A stretch of 7,539 nucleotides of DNA from Brevibacterium sp. UMB1308A. GTDB taxonomy: Bacteria > Actinomycetota > Actinomycetes > Actinomycetales > Brevibacteriaceae. Positions 6,558 to 7,539 of the stretch are shown piece after piece. Both the position numbers and the translations under genes were made by a program. Within the stretch, counting starts at the first letter, position 1. Each line of letters starts with the position of its first letter. A model generated the notes under the pieces. The model was not told the origin of the DNA and did no database searches. It saw only the letters and a list, made by a program, of their open reading frames with translations. Where the stretch lies: assembly GCF_030230605.1 (NCBI RefSeq), contig NZ_JASPDO010000045.1, forward strand, positions 1 through 7,539, given 5' to 3'.

Positions 6558-6611
6558 GCGCAAAGCGAGCGGTACGGCGCGTTATATTGCGCAGTTTCGC
6601 TCGCTTTGCGC
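6558..6611. repeat. 14-bp perfect inverted repeat (large hairpin)
   Basis: GCGCAAAGCGAGCG (6558-6571) and CGCTCGCTTTGCGC (6598-6611) match in all 14 positions around a 26-base loop, itself with GCGC (6577-6580 and 6589-6592) flanking GTTATATT. Outside the arms, CCAGAC (6551-6556) can pair imperfectly with GTCTCTGG (6618-6625). There is no T tract on either side, so an ordinary terminator is unlikely. It lies about 40 bases beyond the stop codon of the IS110 recombinase. Confidence 0.9.
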
Positions 6612-6634
6612 CGTTTCGTCTCTGGGTGGGGGGG

Positions 6635-7539
6635 TGTCCCTATGGTGTTTGTCAAGCCGCCGCCGGGGTGCGGGGCTCGTATAGGGTGCCTGTTTTCATC
6701 ATCGCGTACATGACGTTTAGTCGGCGCCGGGCTAGGCACATGATCGCTGCGTTATGGCGCTTCCCTTCGGCCCTTTTCCGTTCGTAGTACGCCTTTGATA
6801 TCGGGTCGTGACAGGACGCGACCCATGCGGACCGAAATAACGCGTTCTTCAACTTCTTGTTCCCGGCACGGGCAGGGAACTCGCCTCGGATTGATGTCCC
6901 GGATCTTCGGGTTACTGGAGCGATTCCGGCATAGGCGGCCAGGTGTCCTGGAGTGGGGAACGCGGACAGGTCGCCAGCGGCCAGGAGGATTTGTGCTGCG
7001 GTCTTGACTCCGACTCCTGGTATCGATGTCAAGACCGTGGAAAGAGGGAAGTCATCGACCAGCTTTTCTACCTCTTCAGCGACGATGTTCCGTTGATGCT
7101 TAAGCTCTTTGATCTGAGCTGCGACCCTCGGGATGATGAGTTCAACAGCGTCAGCACCGGGCACTGTGACGGTCTGCTCTGACAGTGCTGTGAAGACCTG
7201 GTCGATGAGCGGTCCGGGGTCTTTGCGGCTGTGGTGACGTGCCCACCGTTTCACTCCGGCTTTGCCTGCAGCTTTGAGTCCGGCGGGACCGTGGTAGCGG
7301 ATCAAGAGATCCAACACGATCGCCCGAGTGAGAACGACACCGGGGAATACACGTTCCAGTGATGGGTAGATCTGGACCAAGAGAGACCGTAGCCGATTGA
7401 TCGCGCGCGTTGATTCACGAGCGAGGTCTTCGTCAAACCCTGAGAGCACCTTCAGTGCCGACAAGACCTCGGAATTACGGTCCACGGCTCGTAGCGTGTG
7501 TGGCATTGTCCGGGCGGTATCAGCGATGATGAACGCGTC
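6635..7539 (-). mobile_element. IS110-family insertion sequence, partial (recombinase end)
   Basis: The element is recognised by its recombinase gene (6652-7539, minus). The right window edge cuts it before the N-terminus of the protein and the upstream non-coding end. The downstream boundary is not certain: the bases just after the stop, TTTGTCAAG and GTGTCCCTATGG with a run of seven G (6628-6634), look like terminal sequence, so I place the end provisionally near 6635. IS110 elements usually lack long terminal inverted repeats, so none is expected as proof. Confidence 0.6.
6652..7539 (-). CDS. IS110-family transposase (bridge-RNA type recombinase), N-terminus outside the window
   Basis: The frame is open from the right edge: the first visible residues are DAFIIADTARTMPHTLRAVD, so the ATG at 7506 is internal (Met of TMPH) and the true start lies beyond 7539. 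About 295 of an expected 400 residues are seen. The first visible Asp belongs to the end of the DEDD RuvC-like catalytic domain (the usual TDARDAxxIAD block). A helical linker follows (VLSGFDEDLARESTRAINRLRSLL). The C-terminal Tnp domain has LTSIPGVGVKTAAQILLAAGD, FPTPGHLAAYAGIAPVTRRSG and RGEFPARAGNKKLKNALF, with the conserved serine of RRSGTS encoded at 6901-6903. No frameshift or stop is seen, so it may be active. Known members use an element-encoded bridge RNA to pair donor and target. Stop TGA at 6654-6652. Confidence 0.93.
   Translation of the reverse strand, partial: DAFIIADTARTMPHTLRAVDRNSEVLSALKVLSGFDEDLARESTRAINRLRSLLVQIYPSLERVFPGVVLTRAIVLDLLIRYHGPAGLKAAGKAGVKRWARHHSRKDPGPLIDQVFTALSEQTVTVPGADAVELIIPRVAAQIKELKHQRNIVAEEVEKLVDDFPLSTVLTSIPGVGVKTAAQILLAAGDLSAFPTPGHLAAYAGIAPVTRRSGTSIRGEFPARAGNKKLKNALFRSAWVASCHDPISKAYYERKRAEGKRHNAAIMCLARRRLNVMYAMMKTGTLYEPRTPAAA

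Noticed and set aside
6572..6597. Hairpin loop with GCGC-GTTATATT-GCGC considered as a dif/Xer recombination site
   Set aside because: It lacks the two 11-bp half-sites and the characteristic TTATG-type right arm of actinobacterial dif sites.
6558..6625. Hairpin as terminator of the IS110 recombinase gene
   Set aside because: No T tract follows the stem on either strand, so a rho-independent terminator is not supported.
6293..6787. Short plus-strand frames of 60-70 residues in the gap and over the recombinase 3' end
   Set aside because: No ribosome sites, no family resemblance, and several overlap the terminator, the hairpin or the recombinase gene on the other strand.

Overview
The window looks like an actinobacterial chromosome segment of moderate to high GC (my estimate from the composition, the strong AGGAG-type ribosome sites and the insertion-sequence types; genus not determinable). 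It holds one fatty-acyl-CoA degradation operon with a divergent regulator. An insertion-sequence end lies on the left and a second insertion sequence runs off the right edge.

Layout: 1-77 looks like the terminal part of an IS481-type element whose body lies to the left. 172-777 (minus) is a TetR-type repressor. The 100-bp gap 778-877 carries back-to-back promoter-like elements and an imperfect palindrome centred at 822/823, a good operator candidate. 878-6191 (plus) is the operon: a compact family III CoA-transferase/racemase (878-1708), an acyl-CoA ligase (1751-3280), a 34-codon thiolase-like leftover (3285-3389), an enoyl-CoA hydratase (3424-4209), an acyl-CoA dehydrogenase of the long-chain/branched-chain (LCAD-like) type (4212-5366) and an HSD17B10-like 3-hydroxyacyl-CoA dehydrogenase (5451-6191). 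A rho-independent terminator follows at 6286-6321. 6322-6651 is non-coding, with a 14-bp perfect inverted repeat at 6558-6611. 6652-7539 (minus) is an IS110-family recombinase whose N-terminus lies beyond the right edge.

How the genes work together: the ligase makes an acyl-CoA, the CoA-transferase family protein could move CoA or invert an alpha-methyl centre, the dehydrogenase makes the 2-enoyl-CoA, the hydratase makes the 3-hydroxyacyl-CoA and the SDR oxidises it to the 3-ketoacyl-CoA. The thiolase that would finish the cycle is absent, and only a thiolase-like N-terminal stub stands where it could have been. A racemase-like protein, an LCAD-like dehydrogenase and an HSD10-like enzyme together suggest, as inference only, methyl-branched acyl-CoA substrates. 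The TetR protein presumably senses an acyl-CoA intermediate.

The most notable points are the apparently deleted thiolase, direct repeats of about 17 bp just ahead of ribosome sites in several operon gaps, the relocated catalytic glutamate of the dehydrogenase, and the large hairpin beside the IS110 element. I saw no defence system, CRISPR array, tRNA or rRNA, and nothing that I would call a new system outright.
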